Shown here: positions 25,943 through 34,119 of the stretch, one piece after another
Layout of the letters: every line of letters starts with the position of its first letter
Position numbering within the stretch: position 1 is the first letter of the stretch
Assembly: GCF_900102345.1 (NCBI RefSeq)
Contig: NZ_FNKB01000001.1
Location: forward strand, 1,488,001 to 1,552,000
Origin: Leucobacter chromiiresistens
GTDB lineage: Bacteria; Actinomycetota; Actinomycetes; Actinomycetales; Microbacteriaceae
Reading direction: 5' to 3'
DNA length: 64,000 nt
Position numbers and translations under genes: made by a program
Notes under the pieces: model-generated
What the model saw: only the letters and a program-made list of their open reading frames with translations
Told to the model about the DNA's origin: nothing
Database searches by the model: none

Positions 25943-26890
25943 ATGACGCCAACGAACCGCGCGCGGATCTCTCGCCAGACGCGCTCAAACGTGTTCGATT
26001 GGCTCTCGCTTTCCGAGTACGACTGGTCGGGGCGGCTGCAGCATCCGCAGTTCCTCGCCCGGCTCTACGACTTGGAGGAGCTGCCGAGCAGAGACCACAG
26101 GTACCGCACTGCCAGCGGCGACATCTACCAGCACATGGTGAACAACTGGGACTGGGAGGATGACTGGGTCTTCAACGACGACCGTTTCCAGCTTCGTAAC
26201 GGCAGCGACGAGACGTTCCTCAACTTCTTAGCCGAGACAGTCCATCCCATTGTCCGCGACGATCCAGACGCCGCTGCCGCGATGGTCGCTGCCTACAATG
26301 ACACCCTCCGCCGAGATGGGTATGAGCTCATCGAGACAGACCGTTTCGGAGATCGCATCATCTATGGCTGGCGTCAGATTTCCGCGTATTACGCCCCAAC
26401 CGAGCTAACGCTCGCCAAGACGCCCGACCTCACCGAGAACTCTGTGCTGCGCCGTCACCTCGATCTAATCAACCGCGACCTCAGCTCAGATCCCGCTGCG
26501 GCGATCTCCTCCTGCAAGAACCTCCTCGAGAGCCAGTGCAAGATCGTGCTCACGGATCTGGATATCGAGTTCTCCGAACGAGACGAGCTCCCGGCTCTTT
26601 TCGCAAGCACCGCATCGGCACTCGCGATCAATGCCGACGCGGTAGACGGCAGCAAGCGCGGCAGCGACGCCCTCCGCAAAGCGATGCGCGCCCTCTCCAC
26701 TCTCGTGCAGTCCGTCGCGGAGGCACGCAACTCAATCGGCGACGGGCATGGCTCCGTCAACGAGAGCCCCGCGACTCCACGACATGCACGCCTCGTGTTC
26801 AACTCGACTGTTGCAGTCGCGCAGTTCATCGCCGACACCTGGCACGAAACCTCCCATGAGCAAAAGGCTGCGCTGGGCTCCTCCTTCTGA
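25943..26890 (+). CDS. Abortive-infection family protein (Abi-C domain)
   Basis: 315 residues. The N-terminal ~130 residues (FDWLSLSEYDWSGRL through NNWDWEDDWVF and FLAETVHPIV) resemble the AbiJ N-terminal domain type 3. The C-terminal ~140 residues carry the Abi-C pattern: SSCKNLLESQCKIVL, then LVQSVAEARNSIGDGHG, then ARLVFNSTVAVAQFIADTW, where R-N-x-x-G-x-G-H-G is the HEPN-like active site. Abi-C proteins are probable RNases that stop growth on phage infection. It lies 25 bases after the relaxase gene, a typical cargo slot in conjugative elements. Confidence 0.8.
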   Translation: MTPTNRARISRQTRSNVFDWLSLSEYDWSGRLQHPQFLARLYDLEELPSRDHRYRTASGDIYQHMVNNWDWEDDWVFNDDRFQLRNGSDETFLNFLAETVHPIVRDDPDAAAAMVAAYNDTLRRDGYELIETDRFGDRIIYGWRQISAYYAPTELTLAKTPDLTENSVLRRHLDLINRDLSSDPAAAISSCKNLLESQCKIVLTDLDIEFSERDELPALFASTASALAINADAVDGSKRGSDALRKAMRALSTLVQSVAEARNSIGDGHGSVNESPATPRHARLVFNSTVAVAQFIADTWHETSHEQKAALGSSF

Positions 26891-26953
26891 CGCTTCTCCA
26901 CTCCAATCCGCAAGCGGAACTCCACCGCTCTTCCGCACTCCAACCGAGCAGCG

Positions 26954-27032
26954 TAGACTGCGAAATGGCAGGACAGACCACGCGCGAAGCCTGACGTCGG
27001 GCGGAGCAGACCGCCCCAAGAAGCCTCGGGGC
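26954..27032 (+). promoter_or_regulatory. Candidate leaderless micro-ORF and alternative hairpins before the small membrane gene
   Basis: TAGACT (26954-26959) lies 5 bases before ATG 26965, which opens a 9-codon ORF (MAGQTTREA) ending at TGA 26992-26994. Directly after it, GGGCGG (26999-27004) can pair with CCGCCC (27011-27016), while GCCCC (27013-27017) can pair with GGGGC (27028-27032); the two stems exclude each other. Same plan as the cmx and srmL leaders, though shorter. Function inferred. Confidence 0.4.
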
Positions 27033-27089
27033 ACTCACCACACAGGACCAGCCACATCGAAGTGCTCCCGTGTGAAAAGTGAGGCCATC

Positions 27090-27485
27090 ATGAATCTCAT
27101 GCAGCGTCTGTGGAACGCCAGCGTCCGCACCCGCATCTTCCTGCGCCGCCGCATGCCCACGAACATCCTGCTCGACAAGATCCGCACCCGCCGAGGCCTC
27201 AAATGGGGTGTCCCAGCGATGCTGTTCGGCGGCATCTACCTCTTCGCCGCCGCCATGTGCATCACCCTCATCCAGTACGGCTGGAACCAGGCGCTCTACC
27301 TGCTGTTCCTCCTGCTGCTGTGGAACGGGATGAAATTCCTCTGGATCGGGCCGTGGAGCCTCATCCGGCTCGCTCATACCCGTATCTGTGAGCACCGAGT
27401 GCAGACCTCGTCGCTGCAAGCGGGAAATTCGTCATTGAGTGCAGACTCTTCAGACTTGAGGGATGCAATCTCCACAACTCGATAG
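27090..27485 (+). CDS. Small membrane protein often annotated sulfate permease
   Basis: 131 residues from ATG 27090 with GTGAGG upstream. A basic N-terminus (LWNASVRTRIFLRRRMPTN) is followed by two hydrophobic segments (about 48-66 and 70-88) and a polar tail. Similar short proteins recur on actinobacterial mobile elements and are sometimes labelled sulfate permease, but at this size it cannot be a SulP carrier and that name should not be trusted. It sits between a defence gene and the integrase. Function unknown. Confidence 0.6.
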   Translation: MNLMQRLWNASVRTRIFLRRRMPTNILLDKIRTRRGLKWGVPAMLFGGIYLFAAAMCITLIQYGWNQALYLLFLLLLWNGMKFLWIGPWSLIRLAHTRICEHRVQTSSLQAGNSSLSADSSDLRDAISTTR

Positions 27486-27538
27486 CGTCAGCACTACTTC
27501 ACCAGACGACCAGCCCTGGGAAACGGGGGTGGCGACTC

Positions 27539-28720
27539 GTGGCTAGACCCCGTACCCCCATCGGCACCTTCGGCACTATCGCGACCTCCCGCACCGTCCA
27601 GAAGCGGTATGTTGCCCGCACGAGATACCGCGACTGGGACGGCAAGAGCCGCCACGTCCAAGTCACCGCCGACACCCGCGCTGCAGCCGAACGTGCTCTG
27701 AAGAAGAAGCTCGCTGAGCGAGACCTTTTCCAGCCAGGGTTCTCCGGTATGACCGCAGATAGCCCGTTCCCCGCACTTGTCTCGTACTGGTTGGAAGACA
27801 TGGAGCTCGAGGACCGGCTCTCTCGAACCACCCGGCTCCTATACGAGCGGAACATGCGAACTCTCGTCCTCCCATTCTTCAAGGAAGTCACACTCCGCGA
27901 GATCGGTGTCGCGCGCTGCGACTACTTCCTCAAGCAACTCGCGAAGCAGAGCTACAACCGTGCCCGGCAAGCGCGTGTCGTCCTCCGCCTCGCGCTCGCT
28001 CTCGCGGTCCGCCACGAAATCCTGTCACGCAATCCGATGGATCATGTCTCGCGTCTGCGCCGTCCGGTTCGAACGCCGGACGTCTATTCCTGGGAAGAGA
28101 TCGCAGCCATCCGGTCTGGAATCAGGACGTGGGAGCAGCGGGAGGTCACGGCCGGTCCGCGCCCAGATGGGCAACTCGGTCAGATCGTGGAGGTGCTACT
28201 TGGCACTTCGGCCCGTATCGGTGAGGTGCTCGCGATTCGTCTCGGGGATCTCGACCTCGACGCGCCGATCCCTGCAGTGAGGATCTGCGGCACGATCATC
28301 AGCAGGAAGGGGGAGCCCACGCATCGGCAGGATCATCCGAAAACGGCCCGTTCGGTGCGCCGAGTCGCCCTTCCAAGCTTCACGCTCCGCGCAGTCCGGG
28401 AGAGGTTGGAGCAGATCCGGTTCACCCACCCTGACGCGCTGCTGTTCTCGACCCGCATCGGTACTCCGCATACGACGAACAACGTCCGGAGGCAGCTTCG
28501 CGACGTCATGGACCGCGCAGGTGTTCCCGACGTTACCCCGCACCGGTTCCGCCGCACAGCGGCCACTGCGATCAACGAGATCGGTGGCCTCCAACTAGCG
28601 TCTGAGCTGCTCGGCCACAGCGATCCGGCGATCACGCGAGAGCACTACATCCGCCGCAACGAGACTGTGAACCCAGCGACGGCTGGGTATCTGGAACAGG
28701 CCTTCGGGCGGACGGCGTGA
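27539..28720 (+). CDS. Tyrosine-type site-specific integrase
   Basis: 393 residues. A SAM-like core-binding domain (about 75-165, SYWLEDMELEDRLSRTTRLLYERNM) is followed by the catalytic domain. Active-site residues are visible: Arg in GTSARIGEVLAIRLGDLD (~225), H-x-x-R in PHRFRRTAAT (~334), His in LLGHSDPAIT (~357) and nucleophile Tyr in TREHYIRRNE (~369). It catalyses insertion and excision, probably at the tRNA-Pro sequence found 4.6 kb downstream. GTG start. Confidence 0.95.
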   Translation: MARPRTPIGTFGTIATSRTVQKRYVARTRYRDWDGKSRHVQVTADTRAAAERALKKKLAERDLFQPGFSGMTADSPFPALVSYWLEDMELEDRLSRTTRLLYERNMRTLVLPFFKEVTLREIGVARCDYFLKQLAKQSYNRARQARVVLRLALALAVRHEILSRNPMDHVSRLRRPVRTPDVYSWEEIAAIRSGIRTWEQREVTAGPRPDGQLGQIVEVLLGTSARIGEVLAIRLGDLDLDAPIPAVRICGTIISRKGEPTHRQDHPKTARSVRRVALPSFTLRAVRERLEQIRFTHPDALLFSTRIGTPHTTNNVRRQLRDVMDRAGVPDVTPHRFRRTAATAINEIGGLQLASELLGHSDPAITREHYIRRNETVNPATAGYLEQAFGRTA

Positions 28721-28774
28721 CGCAATGCGGCTGCGGATCCCGAAGATGTCGGTGGTGTACGGCAGAATGAAGAC

Positions 28775-30433
28775 ATGTTCGAATCTGCCGTGACCGCCCC
28801 TGTCGATACGACAGAGCTGCGCAAAGCTCGCGGTGCGTTTTTCACCCCTGAGCCCATAACCCGATTCATCACTGACTGGGCGATTCGCGACCTCGACGAC
28901 ACAGTGCTCGAGCCCTCCGCAGGAGACGCTGCGTTCCTCGTCGAAGCTGTCAGACGGCTTCGCAACCTCGGAATCCCGACGCCAGGAGTCGATGGCGTGG
29001 AGATCCACGAACATAGTGCGCAGGTCGCGCGTCGTCGTATCGAAGAAGCTGGGGGCACGGCGAATATCACCGTCAGCGACTTCTTCCTGGTTGAGCCAGA
29101 GGCCCACTATTCAGTCGTTGTCGGAAATCCTCCGTATATCCGCTACCAAGATTTCTCGGGTGAGTCTCGAACACGGTCACGGGCGGCTGCATTGAAAGCC
29201 GGAGTTTCCCTCACCGCTCTCGCTTCAAGCTGGGCTGCGTTCACGATCCACTCGGCGCTCTTCCTCAAAAATGGTGGGCGAATGGGGTTAGTGCTTCCAG
29301 CCGAGCTGCTCAGCGTGAACTACGCCGCTGCGGTGCGACAGTTCCTTTTTGATCGCTTCCGGAGTGTCCAGCTTGTGCTGTTCACAGAGCAGGTCTTCCC
29401 GGAAGCTGAGGCTGATGTGGTGCTTCTGCTCGCGGACGGGTATAACGAAGGTCCAACAGATCAGGCGACGATCTATCAGGCGCAAGATGCCGATGCGCTC
29501 ACCTCGCTTGACGGTCCCCTGACGTGGAAGCCCGCCGACCCGTCCGGCAAGTGGACTGGTCTGCTGGTTGCTCCTGATGCGGTGGAGCCTCTCCGCACTC
29601 TTCGCGCTGCAGGACATTTCACCAGCCTCGACACTTGGGGCGACACGACTCTTGGCATGGTGACCGGCAACAACCGCTACTTCGCGCTTTCACCAGCCCG
29701 CGTGAAGGAGCTGGGCCTCACCCGCAAGGACCTCGTACGACTCTCCCCACCGGGAAGCTCGCACCTGCGCGGGCTGGAACTGTCCAGCGACACAATGACC
29801 AGGTTGGGACAACAGGGCAAAGCCACTTGGTTGTTCCGTCCCTCCGAAAAGCACTCCGAGGCGGCACGGGCATATATCGATGCTGGACATGTTGCAGGCG
29901 TGGACGAGGCATATAAATGCCGGGTCAGGAAGCCCTGGTACCGGGTGCCCCTGCTGCCAGCGGCTGACCTGCTGCTGACGTGCATGAACGCCGATACTCC
30001 GCGCCTGACGACCAACACCGCTGGAGCACACCACCTCAACTCTGTTCACGGCGTCTACCTCGACGAGAAACATCGCGAACTCGGCCGCGAGCTTCTGCCG
30101 CTCGCAAGCCTAAACTCCGTCACGCTCTTGAACGCGGAGATGGTCGGGCGCTCGTATGGGGGAGGGATCCTCAAACTCGAGCCGAGGGAAGCCGATGTCT
30201 GGGCAATGCCATCTCTCGATCTCGTTCGGACGCATGCTGATCAGCTGCGCGTTATCAAACCAGACGTCGCCAAGCTCTTGCGGCAGGGAGAACTCATGAA
30301 GACTGTGAGCCTCGTTGACGAGGTGCTCCTCATCAACTCTCAACTCGTGACCGAGTCTGAGCTCGAACAGGTGCGTGACGCTCACGCCGCATTGACCGAA
30401 CGCCGTGTAGCTAGGGGGCGCAGTGGCCGCTGA
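28775..30433 (+). CDS. N6-adenine DNA methyltransferase of a type II restriction-modification pair
   Basis: 552 residues. SAM-binding motif I is VLEPSAGDAAFL (about 44-55) and catalytic motif IV NPPY is at 118-121 (VVVGNPPYIRYQDF). The order motif I then NPPY with a long C-terminal target-recognition region is typical of gamma-class enzymes such as M.PaeR7I or the methyltransferase half of Eco57I-like enzymes. The last 11 bases overlap the following gene, whose product looks like the nuclease. CAGAAT six bases before the ATG suggests a leaderless start. Confidence 0.9.
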   Translation: MFESAVTAPVDTTELRKARGAFFTPEPITRFITDWAIRDLDDTVLEPSAGDAAFLVEAVRRLRNLGIPTPGVDGVEIHEHSAQVARRRIEEAGGTANITVSDFFLVEPEAHYSVVVGNPPYIRYQDFSGESRTRSRAAALKAGVSLTALASSWAAFTIHSALFLKNGGRMGLVLPAELLSVNYAAAVRQFLFDRFRSVQLVLFTEQVFPEAEADVVLLLADGYNEGPTDQATIYQAQDADALTSLDGPLTWKPADPSGKWTGLLVAPDAVEPLRTLRAAGHFTSLDTWGDTTLGMVTGNNRYFALSPARVKELGLTRKDLVRLSPPGSSHLRGLELSSDTMTRLGQQGKATWLFRPSEKHSEAARAYIDAGHVAGVDEAYKCRVRKPWYRVPLLPAADLLLTCMNADTPRLTTNTAGAHHLNSVHGVYLDEKHRELGRELLPLASLNSVTLLNAEMVGRSYGGGILKLEPREADVWAMPSLDLVRTHADQLRVIKPDVAKLLRQGELMKTVSLVDEVLLINSQLVTESELEQVRDAHAALTERRVARGRSGR

Positions 30434-31460
30434 ACCATCAACCAAGGCGAAAGCATGGGCGATCTTTGATCGCATCGTTGCTGACGCTGCTCCCAACGGT
30501 GCGTACAGCAACCCCTGGCGCAAAGACGGCAGCGGTGCTCTGTCTTATGAGCCGGACTACGAAACACTGAAGCGTCTGCTCGGGGTGCCGCTTTACTTGA
30601 AAGCCCCGACGACAACAGGCGTGCCTGCTCTTGCGCTCGATGTGTGGCTCTCATATGAGCTCAGGCGAGCAGGGTTCGACGGCGACGCCGTTTGGCCGCG
30701 CCCATCAGCTCCACGCATACTTCCGGCCCCCGTGGTCAGTCTCCTCAAGAAAGTCACAGTCAAGGAGCGCGAAGCGCTATGGAAGCGGCTGCAGGCAAAG
30801 ACTCCACCCGCAGGTGCAGCGGCCTCGACCGCGAACATCCTCGGAAAGAACTACCTCAAACAAGTGGACGTCGTGATGTCCAACTGGGCAGCGGGACCAG
30901 AGCTTCTGATCAGCACGAAGCGAATGGACTCTAGCTTCGGCAAGAACGCTGCCAACCGAGTCGAGGAGTCCTACGGTGACGCAAAAAACCTGCGACTCCG
31001 ACACCCACTTGCGGCCCTCGGCTTCGTCTACGGTCTGCGCTCGACCATCTTCGACGAATCACCAGACAAAGCTGACTGGCTCATCGACCTCCTGCAGAAG
31101 CTCGGCCGAGAAGACGATGCGTACCACGCGGTATCGCTCATCGTCATCGACTACGGAAGCCATCTGTCTGTCGAGGAAGCTGACGACGACCAGGGAGACG
31201 GGGAAGACCCACTCGCTGAAGCCGGCGTCGGTACAGATGAAGACTCTGAAGAAGAAGCCGAAGAGCACGTCGAGCCAACCGAAATCGACGTCGCCTTGGC
31301 GAACCTCCCGCCGGTGCATCTTCCCTGGGAACGAGTCCCGGCAGACCTTCGGCCCGACCGCTTCATCGCGGAGATGATCCGACGTGTGATCGATGCAACC
31401 CCGGTTAATATGCATCGAGACGCGAGGGATAGGCGGATTCTGGCTTTACCGCTTTCTTAG
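30423..31460 (+). CDS. Probable type II restriction endonuclease
   Basis: 345 residues, GTG start inside the methyltransferase gene. A PD-(D/E)xK-like core is suggested by LKQVDVVMSNWAAGPE then LLISTKRMDSSFGKN (Asp149, Glu160, Lys166), a strand-loop-strand with the acidic and Lys residues expected, though the second acidic residue is replaced in the xSTK form. The N-terminus (WAIFDRIVADAAPNGAYSNPWRK) and an acidic tract (about 255-285) have no assigned role. Its position overlapping a NPPY methyltransferase makes restriction nuclease the best call. Recognition site unknown. Confidence 0.7.
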   Translation: MAAEPSTKAKAWAIFDRIVADAAPNGAYSNPWRKDGSGALSYEPDYETLKRLLGVPLYLKAPTTTGVPALALDVWLSYELRRAGFDGDAVWPRPSAPRILPAPVVSLLKKVTVKEREALWKRLQAKTPPAGAAASTANILGKNYLKQVDVVMSNWAAGPELLISTKRMDSSFGKNAANRVEESYGDAKNLRLRHPLAALGFVYGLRSTIFDESPDKADWLIDLLQKLGREDDAYHAVSLIVIDYGSHLSVEEADDDQGDGEDPLAEAGVGTDEDSEEEAEEHVEPTEIDVALANLPPVHLPWERVPADLRPDRFIAEMIRRVIDATPVNMHRDARDRRILALPLS

Positions 31461-31569
31461 CGTGGAAGACCTGGAATAGAAATTGAGGACTCGGAAACAT
31501 CGAGTTTGGGTGCCTCGTGCTTTGTAAGCAAGCACATGAGAATTGTGGGCTGGATAGATTGGAAACGTA

Positions 31570-32445
31570 TTGGCTGGAAAACGAACTCGGCTGAGAAGCA
31601 TCGCGGCGTACTCAATCCACGGGCGAGACGCCTCGGGCGTGATCGATTATGAGCAGTTTGTTGCGATGGTCGCTGATCTTGCTTCAGCCCGTGAGAGCCG
31701 GAAACGTGTGCTGGGTCAGGTCGTTGCCGTTACGGAATCAAGCCGCATCGACGCGGATGTCGTGGCCCTGAGATTTATCTCTGGAAATGAAGACGACGTC
31801 CCGGTCTTCTACAACGAGCAAACTGGCGCCGAAGAATCGATAGAGCGAGAAGAAGGTGTCTTCGCGATTGCAGTTTGGGCGATCTTCAACACTAAGTCAC
31901 GCCTCGTCGCCATTGAGCGAAAACGTCCAGGGATTTCAACCGCGCTCCTCGAGCGGTATCTTCAGGCTCTTGGCCGCGACGCCGGATACAAGCAGTTGAG
32001 TATTGATCTCAACCAGGTCACCTCCGAAGAGTTCGACAAGGCTGTCCGTGAACTTGAAACTGTTAAGAAGGTGACAGTGGCGGTCAACCAGCCGAACCTC
32101 GACTGGTCGGACGACAGCAATGAGATCCATCGATATGCGGAAGAATCCAGCGCTGCGAGTGCCCGCGTCGAACTTGTTGCGCCGCGAGGTGAAGGACTCT
32201 CGAAGAGCAAGGGAATCGTGCATGACATCTTGGGCCTCGCACGCAAGAAGATCTCTTCACTGAAGAACGTCATTGTCGTAGGCCAGGCCTATGGTGAAGC
32301 AGGAAACAAGACCATCAACCTCGAACGGTACGCAAGGAAGCGGCAGGTCGAGATTGATCGAGGTGCATCTGCATTTGATGAGTTAGATGCCATCAAGGAC
32401 GCCTCTATCGAAATGATTGTCGACGATGAGGGTGCGACTGCATAA
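31570..32445 (+). CDS. Unrecognised cytosolic protein, first gene of a putative defence pair
   Basis: 291 residues from TTG 31570 (MAGKRTRLRSIAAYSIHGRD). There is no upstream ATG, and the first internal ATG would remove 32 conserved-looking residues. No signal peptide or membrane segment. The middle (FAIAVWAIFNTKSRLVAIERKRPG) and C-terminal half (NVIVVGQAYGEAGNKTINLE) alternate strands and helices. I cannot assign a family. It is visibly less GC-rich than the neighbours and lies between a restriction-modification pair and the island end, 39 bases before a four-helix membrane protein. That layout, soluble partner plus membrane partner in a defence island, is typical of two-gene abortive systems, but this is inference. 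Confidence 0.6.
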   Translation: MAGKRTRLRSIAAYSIHGRDASGVIDYEQFVAMVADLASARESRKRVLGQVVAVTESSRIDADVVALRFISGNEDDVPVFYNEQTGAEESIEREEGVFAIAVWAIFNTKSRLVAIERKRPGISTALLERYLQALGRDAGYKQLSIDLNQVTSEEFDKAVRELETVKKVTVAVNQPNLDWSDDSNEIHRYAEESSAASARVELVAPRGEGLSKSKGIVHDILGLARKKISSLKNVIVVGQAYGEAGNKTINLERYARKRQVEIDRGASAFDELDAIKDASIEMIVDDEGATA

Positions 32446-32484
32446 CTCCTTTCCGAAGCCCGCCGCATAACCAGGAGGTGTGAA

Positions 32485-33141
32485 ATGCGAAAGAAGAGAT
32501 CACCCGGGTTCTGGCGCGACGAGGTATGGGGGCGACGCAAGCAGCTCCTGCGGGATCCTGCATTCTGGGTGGCACTACTCCTAGGCGCGGCGACGACGCT
32601 CTTGGCGCCCCTTATCCCGCTGGGCGCATTGAATGTCGAGGAGTTAGCAAACTATGCACTTCTCTATTCTGCTCTGAGCTTTGGCGCCGCAATCGCCGGA
32701 GCAGGTATCGCACTGGGGGTGCCGGGAGATAAGCGAATAAAGCGATGGTCAACTTTGGTCCCCAAGGGGGCCAAATACTCATCGTTTCAGAACCTACTTT
32801 TCACATTCGCTTGGTCGGCGATGGCGCAGATCGGGCTCGTCTTAGTTTCGTTTCTTGCGATCGCTATCGGTACCGGGTACAAGGTCGTACCTCACGGAAT
32901 CACGGTCATGAGCGCCCCTGCGCATTACGCTGCTGTGTTCCTGTCCTTCTGGCTCTGGTGGTACGCACTTCTTGAGTTGACGGCGGTCGTTAGAACCTTT
33001 ATGCAGGTGGCGGGCGCAATAGCAAAGGAAAACGTCATGAATGTAGATCGAGAGGGTGACGAGGTTCGTGATCGTAAAGGAGGGGAGTCGGAGGCTGACC
33101 CTAATGTTGTAAAGCCCTCCCTACTTTTGCTCGACGACTAG
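32485..33141 (+). CDS. Four-helix membrane protein, second gene of a putative defence pair
   Basis: 218 residues, ATG 32485 with CAGGAGGTG upstream. Predicted membrane helices at about 26-46, 56-79, 101-129 and 144-172, a basic N-terminus and a charged cytosolic tail (VDREGDEVRDRKGGESEAD). No known effector domain recognised. It probably shares a transcript with the 291-residue protein. A membrane-depolarising or pore-forming effector controlled by its partner is a testable guess. It is the last gene before the tRNA-derived island boundary. Confidence 0.62.
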   Translation: MRKKRSPGFWRDEVWGRRKQLLRDPAFWVALLLGAATTLLAPLIPLGALNVEELANYALLYSALSFGAAIAGAGIALGVPGDKRIKRWSTLVPKGAKYSSFQNLLFTFAWSAMAQIGLVLVSFLAIAIGTGYKVVPHGITVMSAPAHYAAVFLSFWLWWYALLELTAVVRTFMQVAGAIAKENVMNVDREGDEVRDRKGGESEADPNVVKPSLLLLDD

Positions 33142-33336
33142 AGGCAGTCCCGAGTCGTACTTAGTAGGGGAACTCCCCGGACGTAACCCCACTGGTAGCA
33201 CTGGCCGCCGTCAGCTGATGGACCGGGACCAAACCGGGACCAGAACCATGCAATTGATGCAACCCATGAGATGAAATGACACGGTTTGACGGGCAGAGGC
33301 GCCCGGAAAATCAACGAATCGGCTCGAACGGGATAC

Positions 33337-33381
33337 CTGGGGGTCAAGGGGTCGCAGGTTCAAATCCTGTCAGCCCGACCA
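33337..33381 (+). other. tRNA-Pro(GGG) 3' fragment: right attachment site of the island
   Basis: These 45 bases read as the anticodon loop (CTGGGGG), the 3' anticodon stem, variable loop, T-arm (GCAGGTTCAAATCCTGT) and acceptor end with CCA of a tRNA-Pro with anticodon GGG. The 5' half (D-arm, acceptor 5' strand) is absent upstream, so it is not a working tRNA. Integrases often use the 3' half of a tRNA gene, restoring the full tRNA at the other end of the element. A terminator follows immediately. An intact partner tRNA is expected left of the window. Confidence 0.75.
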
Positions 33382-33393
33382 GAAAGTAGTCAG

Positions 33394-33428
33394 AAACCCC
33401 GGGAAATCAATGATTTTTCGGGGTTTTT
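33394..33428 (+). terminator. Rho-independent terminator after the tRNA-Pro fragment
   Basis: AAACCCCG (33394-33401) and AAATCA (33404-33409) pair with TGATTT (33411-33416) and CGGGGTTT (33419-33426), followed by TT. It probably is the native terminator of the original tRNA gene, placing the chromosomal side to the right. Confidence 0.75.
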
Positions 33429-33737
33429 GCATGCTGAGGCGGTGTCGATCTTGGACGATGTCGCCGCTAGTGTCACTGCTAGGAAACAAGGGTCCCTCGT
33501 CGTGCCTCGCGCCGTCGAGGTCGACGTAGCCGGCGATCTCGTTCCGTATCGCTTCTTGCCACCTTCGGACCCTCGTGCGGGCGGAAGCTCCAAAGGCCCG
33601 AGTTCGCAGGTTCAATTGCTGAGCGTGCGCGCCATCAAGGCCCTGGCTAGGTCTCGATTTCGGTGGTCGTGGGTAGCCTCATTTGAGAGCTTCACAGCGG
33701 CCAAAAGTGTCGCAGCTCAACGGTTAAGGAGGCCTTC
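33429..33737. other. Gap without a supportable gene
   Basis: About 309 bases between the tRNA terminator and the TIR-like gene. Open frames exist on both strands but none has a start, Shine-Dalgarno and recognisable sequence together. A tRNA T-arm-like word (GCAGGTTCAA) at about 33606-33615 lacks a matching 3' stem. AAGGAGG just before 33738 belongs to the next gene. Confidence 0.5.
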
Positions 33738-34109
33738 ATGGCTGAGAAAAAGATTGTGTTCGTTGCGTTTGCTGTGGAAGACGTGCGGCAGCGTGATTTC
33801 TTGAAGGGGCAGTCGCTCGGACCGCGCTCTCCCTACGAGTTCATCGACATGTCGGTGAAGGAGGCCTACGAGTCCGGGTGGAAGGACAAGGTACGCACTC
33901 GTATTCGTCGTTCCCATGGCGTCATCGCCCTCGTCAGCAAGAACTCCCTCACTTCGGAGGGCCAGAAGTGGGAGATCCAGTGCGCGAAGGAAGAAGGCAA
34001 GCCGCTGCTGGGCATCTGGGCGTACTCGGACGACCGCACCGCTCTCGTTGGTGTGCGGACAGTCGCCTGGAGCGACAGCAATATCTCCGGCTTCATCGAC
34101 GGGCTCTAG
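33738..34109 (+). CDS. TIR-like protein, ThsB/MTH538 type (DUF1863)
   Basis: 123 residues, strong AAGGAGG upstream. The fold and motifs are those of ThsB TIR-like proteins: [19 protein letters not shown] (first strand), [22 protein letters not shown], then [25 protein letters not shown], where Glu79 in KWEI is the conserved catalytic Glu of TIR NADases. In Thoeris, ThsB senses infection and makes a cyclic ADP-ribose-type signal that activates an effector. Here the following gene encodes a caspase-like protein, matching the recently reported caspase-effector Thoeris variant. NADase activity is inferred from the Glu and the family. Confidence 0.88.
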   Translation: MAEKKIVFVAFAVEDVRQRDFLKGQSLGPRSPYEFIDMSVKEAYESGWKDKVRTRIRRSHGVIALVSKNSLTSEGQKWEIQCAKEEGKPLLGIWAYSDDRTALVGVRTVAWSDSNISGFIDGL

Positions 34110-34119
34110 GAGGCAATCG

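Noticed and set aside
33600..33625. Second tRNA T-arm-like sequence as a further attachment site
   Set aside because: The 3' side of the stem does not pair and no acceptor end or CCA follows.
33286..33804. 172-codon frame running through the tRNA-Pro fragment
   Set aside because: It translates tRNA and terminator sequence and overlaps the start of the TIR-like gene.
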